Below, one piece after another: positions 23,701 to 26,526 of a stretch of 26,526 nt of DNA. Under the pieces are notes generated by a model that was given only the letters and a program-made list of their open reading frames with translations, made no database searches and was not told the origin of the DNA. A program made the position numbers and the translations under genes. This DNA comes from JBQTHP01 sp052389755 (lineage in GTDB: Bacteria > Pseudomonadota > Gammaproteobacteria > Steroidobacterales > Steroidobacteraceae). Position 1 is the stretch's first letter. Every line of letters starts with the position of its first letter. Location: the NCBI GenBank assembly GCA_052389755.1, contig JBQTHP010000040.1, positions 1 through 26,526 of the forward strand. The letters run 5' to 3'.

Positions 23701-23804
23701 CGGCTTCCGCCTTCCGCCTACCGCCTTCCGGTAGAGCGTTGCCGCCAGCGCGGGGCTCCGCGTTCCCCGGCCGGTAGACGGATGGGGGAGGGGGGTAGCC
23801 GGTG
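23700..23804. repeat. Heptamer repeat array C: two arrays in opposite orientation
   Basis: On the minus strand 23701-23731 reads as about four GCGGAAG/GCGGTAG heptamers. After about 30 bases the core TTCCCCGGCCGGTAG (23763-23777) opens five looser plus-strand heptamers: GCCGGTA, GACGGAT, GGGGGAG, GGGGGTA and GCCGGTG (23770-23804). The composite fills the gap between glrR and the GlpD-like gene. Confidence 0.6.
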
Positions 23805-23833
23805 TTCAAGCAGCGCGTTAGCGCTGCTTGAAC
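23804..23833 (-). terminator. Stem-loop at the end of the glrR-like gene
   Basis: GTTCAAGCAGCGC (23804-23816) pairs perfectly with GCGCTGCTTGAAC (23821-23833) around a 4-base loop that holds the stop codon TAA (minus strand, 23818-23820). No T-run follows on the minus strand, so termination would be atypical or the stem may protect the 3' end. Confidence 0.45.
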
Positions 23834-25162
23834 TCCTCAGGCGTCAGCTGGTGGCGCGCGAGCAGCTTGTAGAAGTCCGTTCTGTTCCGCTTCGCGAGCC
23901 GTGCTGCCTGACTCACGTTGCCGGCCGTGATCTGCAGGATCTGCGACAGGTAGCTGCGCGTGAACTCATCGCGCGCCTCGTCGAACGAGGGCAGGCGACC
24001 CGGCCCGCCGCCCAGCGATTGCTGCACGAGCTCCACCGGGATGATGGGAGTCTGGGACAGGGCGACGTTCTGACGCACCACGTTCTGGAGCTGGCGGATG
24101 TTGCCCGGCCAATCGGCCGTGGCGAGCAGCTCGACAGCCTCGGGCGCGTAGATTTTGCGCGCTCCGCTCTCCTGCGCGATCTGCGCCAGAAAGTGCGCGA
24201 CCAGCAGCGGGATGTCCTCGCGGCGGCGGTTCAACGAGGGCATCTCGATGTGCACGACGTTCAGCCGGTAGTACAGGTCCTCGCGGAACTGGCCGGTCGC
24301 CATGAGCTGCTGCAGATCGCGGTGGGTCGCGGAGATCACGCGCACGTTCACCGAAATCGCCTCCGTGCTGCCCACGGAACGGATGACGTTCTCCTGCAGC
24401 ACGCGCAGCAGCTTCACCTGCAGGCGCGGCGGCATGTCGCCGATCTCGTCGAGCATCAGCGTGCCGCCGTCGGCGGCCTGGAAGAGGCCGCGGTGCGCGC
24501 GCGTTGCGCCGGTGAATGAGCCCTTCTCGTGGCCGAAGAGCTCCGACTCGAGCAGGTTCTCCGCCATGGCGCTGCAGTTGATGGCGACGAACGGCTTGTT
24601 CTTGCGCGGGCTCGCGCGATGGATCGCCCGCGCGAGCAGCTCCTTGCCCGTGCCGCTCTCGCCGGTGATGAGCACACGCGCGTCGGTGCCCGCGACCATG
24701 TGCGCCTGCGCGAGCTTTTCTTCCATCACCGCGCTGCGGGTGACGATCTCCGCGCGCCAGTCTTCGTCCGACGCGCCAAAGCCCGAAATCCGCAGCGCTT
24801 TCTGCACCTGGTCGAGCAGCTCCTGCTTGTCGACCGGCTTGGTCAGGAACCCGAACGCACCGAGCTGAGTCGCGTGCACGGCGTCTGGAATCGTGCCGTG
24901 CGCCGTGAGCAGGATGACCTTGAGGCCCGGCCAGCGGCTCTGCAGCTCCTTCAGAAGGCCGATGCCATCCATGTGATCCATGCGCAGGTCGGTGATCGAG
25001 GTCGGGGCGAAAACGGCTCGCCGCGGCGAGCGCCTGTGCGCCGCTCTCCACGGCCTCGACGTCGTAGGCTTCAGCGCGCAGGCGGATCGTCAGAAGACGC
25101 AGCAGGCCGGGGTCGTCGTCGACGACGAGAATGCGCGCTTTCCTCTTGCCCGTTTGGTTCAA
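23818..25162 (-). CDS. glrR: GlrR/QseF-like sigma-54-dependent response regulator, frameshifted in the receiver domain
   Basis: NtrC-type activator: receiver, AAA+ and Fis-type helix-turn-helix domains. It starts at TTG 25162 (ARILVVDDDPGLLRLL), overlapping the upstream stop as TTGA, with GGAAGGA just upstream. The frame is lost at base 24997 (one extra or two missing bases between RPDL and ITDLRMDHMDG), right before the phospho-accepting aspartate. Reading resumes in the frame that is open from 24981. Downstream all is normal: LTKPVD, Walker A GESGTGKE, GSFTGA (the GAFTGA loop that contacts sigma-54, Ala to Ser), LDEIGDMP and the C-terminal GNVSQAARLAKRNRTDFYKLLARHQL, very like enterobacterial GlrR. 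A sequencing or assembly error is likelier than a dead gene, since the rest is conserved. If real, no full-length regulator would be made. Confidence 0.85.
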
Positions 25163-25779
25163 GGCTGCCGTCCTTCCGTGTTCGAGTTGCGTTCGTTGAT
25201 CGAGCGCTCGATGTTCGCGATGGCGTCGAGCTTCGCCTGCGCCTCGTCCAGCGCCTTGCGGAGCCGCGCATTCTCGTCGATTTCGCTCTTGAGTTGACGA
25301 TTAATCGCAGCAACGCGGTCGCGATCGTTGCGGTTCGCATCGTTCAGCAGCCGGCGATTCTCGGCGGCGAGCAGCAGCTGCTGGTCGGCCTTCAGGAGCT
25401 CGAGCAGCGTCAGGGCGCGTTCCGGAGGCGTAAGCGTCTCGGGCGCGGCGAGCAACTCTCGCAGCAGGCGCTGCGCGGCGGGCAGGTCCGAGCCCGCGTG
25501 ACCCGGGGCCGCGAGCGCGAGCGCGTAGCGAAGCTGGTGACTCGGTGTCGGCGCGAGCTCGAATTCGCGCTGTGTCGCGACGACGATTTCCGCCTGCTCG
25601 GCCGGCCCGCTCTGCACGAGCCTTTGCAGGATCTCGAGATAACCGGCGAGTGCCGCGGCGGAAGTGGCCGAGCGATCCACTACCGGCGTGGTGTCGGCAT
25701 CACCCGCCCCACCGACAAGTGTACGACAGCCGGCGAGAGCGACGGCCGCACAAAGCAGGGTGACCGCGTTACGCGGCAT
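25159..25779 (-). CDS. qseG: QseG/YfhG-like outer-membrane lipoprotein
   Basis: A 206-residue lipoprotein with lipobox LAGC (Cys18) after a short leader. The body is helical, and the C-terminal ~75 residues form a likely coiled coil (RLLNDANRNDRDRVAAINRQLKSEIDENARLRKALDEA). The end, KLDAIANIERSINERNS, resembles the KLENLTDIERQLSTRK tail I recall in E. coli QseG/YfhG. QseG lies between the kinase GlrK/QseE and the regulator GlrR/QseF and is reported to influence the kinase. The gene order here is the same, with an 11-base overlap upstream and a 4-base overlap downstream, so this assignment rests on sequence end, topology and context. Confidence 0.75.
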   Translation of the reverse strand: MPRNAVTLLCAAVALAGCRTLVGGAGDADTTPVVDRSATSAAALAGYLEILQRLVQSGPAEQAEIVVATQREFELAPTPSHQLRYALALAAPGHAGSDLPAAQRLLRELLAAPETLTPPERALTLLELLKADQQLLLAAENRRLLNDANRNDRDRVAAINRQLKSEIDENARLRKALDEAQAKLDAIANIERSINERNSNTEGRQP

Positions 25780-26526
25780 GCGCGCGTTCCGCCGTCGCGC
25801 CGGCTCGCACGGGCATGGTGATGCGGAAGTGCGCGCCGGGGTATTCGCCGTCCACGATCTGCACCGCTCCCCCGTGGGCGGCGACGAATTCGAGCACCAC
25901 GGAGAGGCCGATGCCCGTGCCCTTGATGCTGCCGCCCCGCGCTGCCTTGCCGGTATAGAACGCTTCGAAGATGTGCCCCCGATCCTCGCGAGGAATGCCC
26001 GGTCCGCTGTCGGCGACGTCGAGCACGATCTGCCCGCCCGCGGCGCGCGCGCTCAGGTGGATCGCGCCGCCCTTCGGAGAGTACTTGATCGCGTTCGACA
26101 ACAGATTCTCGAGAATGAGCCTCAGTTTGCCGCGGTCGGCCACGAACGTCACGTCGTCGATTTTTACGTCGAGACGCACACGCTGTGACAGGAGCGTGAG
26201 CTGCTGGTTCTCGAGCACCTGCTTGATGAGGGGACGCAGGCGAAACTCCGACAGCTCGAGTCCGACGCTGCTCGTCTGCCAGGCGCTGAAGGACAGAAGG
26301 TTCTCGATGAGGCGCTGCAGCTTGATCCCGTTTTCGCGCAGGATCGCAGTAACTTCCCGCTGACCGGTGTCGAGCTCCCCGACCGCGCCGTCCATGAGCA
26401 GATCCGTGCCCTCGCGGATGTTCGCGAGCGGTGTCTTGAGCTCGTGCGACATGTGTCTGAGGAAGCGGTTGCGCTCGACCGCAATGTCGAGAAGCCGCGT
26501 GCGCAGCCACTCGAGCTGCCGGCCGA
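25769..26526 (-). CDS. glrK: GlrK/QseE-like sensor histidine kinase, C-terminal part (5' end off the window)
   Basis: The last ~250 residues of a membrane sensor kinase. The frame is open to the window edge, so the ATG at 26452 is internal: upstream in-frame residues ERNRFLRH lead straight into MSHELKTPLANIREG, the HisKA box with the phospho-accepting His. The HATPase domain follows with N-box ILENLLSNAIKYSP, G1 DSGPGIP, F-box IFEAFYTG and G2 GTGIGLSVV. The sensing and transmembrane part (usually about 200 residues) lies beyond the right end. It would phosphorylate the GlrR-like regulator encoded two genes downstream; the stimulus is unknown. The end of the gene overlaps qseG by 11 bases. Confidence 0.85.
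   Translation of the reverse strand, partial: GRQLEWLRTRLLDIAVERNRFLRHMSHELKTPLANIREGTDLLMDGAVGELDTGQREVTAILRENGIKLQRLIENLLSFSAWQTSSVGLELSEFRLRPLIKQVLENQQLTLLSQRVRLDVKIDDVTFVADRGKLRLILENLLSNAIKYSPKGGAIHLSARAAGGQIVLDVADSGPGIPREDRGHIFEAFYTGKAARGGSIKGTGIGLSVVLEFVAAHGGAVQIVDGEYPGAHFRITMPVRAGATAERAHAA

Noticed and set aside
13804..23804. CRISPR array or iteron origin from the heptamer repeats
   Set aside because: Units are 7 bases without spacers, run into coding 3' ends, and no cas or replication genes are near.

Overview
The window looks like one contig (high GC throughout, judged by eye) from a Proteobacterium, probably a gamma- or betaproteobacterium, possibly from a draft or metagenome assembly. 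The class is inferred from the GlrK-QseG-GlrR type signalling operon and from an exopolysaccharide (EPS) locus of the kind often found with exosortase A (XrtA)/PEP-CTERM systems. Both ends cut genes. The first ~119 bases are a fold-back copy of bases 210-328, probably an artefact.

Layout. (1) 107-877 (+): C-terminal part of a Wzy/WaaL-type O-antigen ligase/polymerase. (2) 1145-2452 (+): secreted putative glycoside hydrolase. (3) 2436-9350 (-): tightly coupled operon of GT4 glycosyltransferase, CapK/PaaK-like adenylate-forming enzyme, GT4, two-domain oxidoreductase and GT4, in transcription order. (4) 9499-13782 (+): export operon of Wza/EpsE-like secretin, EpsL-like outer-membrane barrel, Wzz-type chain-length protein and bacterial tyrosine kinase. 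(5) 13795-19990 (-): GT4, AsnB-type amidotransferase, UPF0104 membrane protein and two GT2 enzymes. (6) 20082-20849 (+): SAM methyltransferase. (7) 20857-23615 (-): GlpD-like FAD oxidoreductase and NAD-dependent epimerase. (8) 23818-26526 (-): sensor kinase, lipoprotein and sigma-54 activator (GlrK/QseG/GlrR-like). The activator gene carries a frameshift in its receiver domain.

How it fits together. The glycosyltransferases, epimerase, oxidoreductases, amidotransferase and methyltransferase would build and modify a polysaccharide repeat unit. Wzy polymerises it, Wzz plus the tyrosine kinase set chain length, and EpsE/EpsL form the exit path. The secreted hydrolase may trim or release polymer. 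No flippase, initiating phosphoglycosyltransferase or exosortase is present, so these would lie outside the window.

Most interesting signal. GG-N10-GC elements resembling sigma-54 promoters occur upstream of nearly every transcription unit whose start is in the window: the hydrolase, both directions of the 9351-9498 intergenic region, the methyltransferase, the GlpD-like gene and possibly the amidotransferase operon. Two near-matches to the GlrR site TGTC-N10-GACA lie upstream of the hydrolase promoter. With a GlrR-type sigma-54 activator encoded at the end of the locus, this suggests a sigma-54/GlrR-controlled EPS regulon. A second unexplained signal is a family of heptamer repeats (about GCCGGAA), sharing a TTNNCCGGCCGGWAG core, that runs into the 3' ends of two genes. 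There is no stretch over 300 bases without a gene; the largest gap, 878-1144, holds the hydrolase control region.
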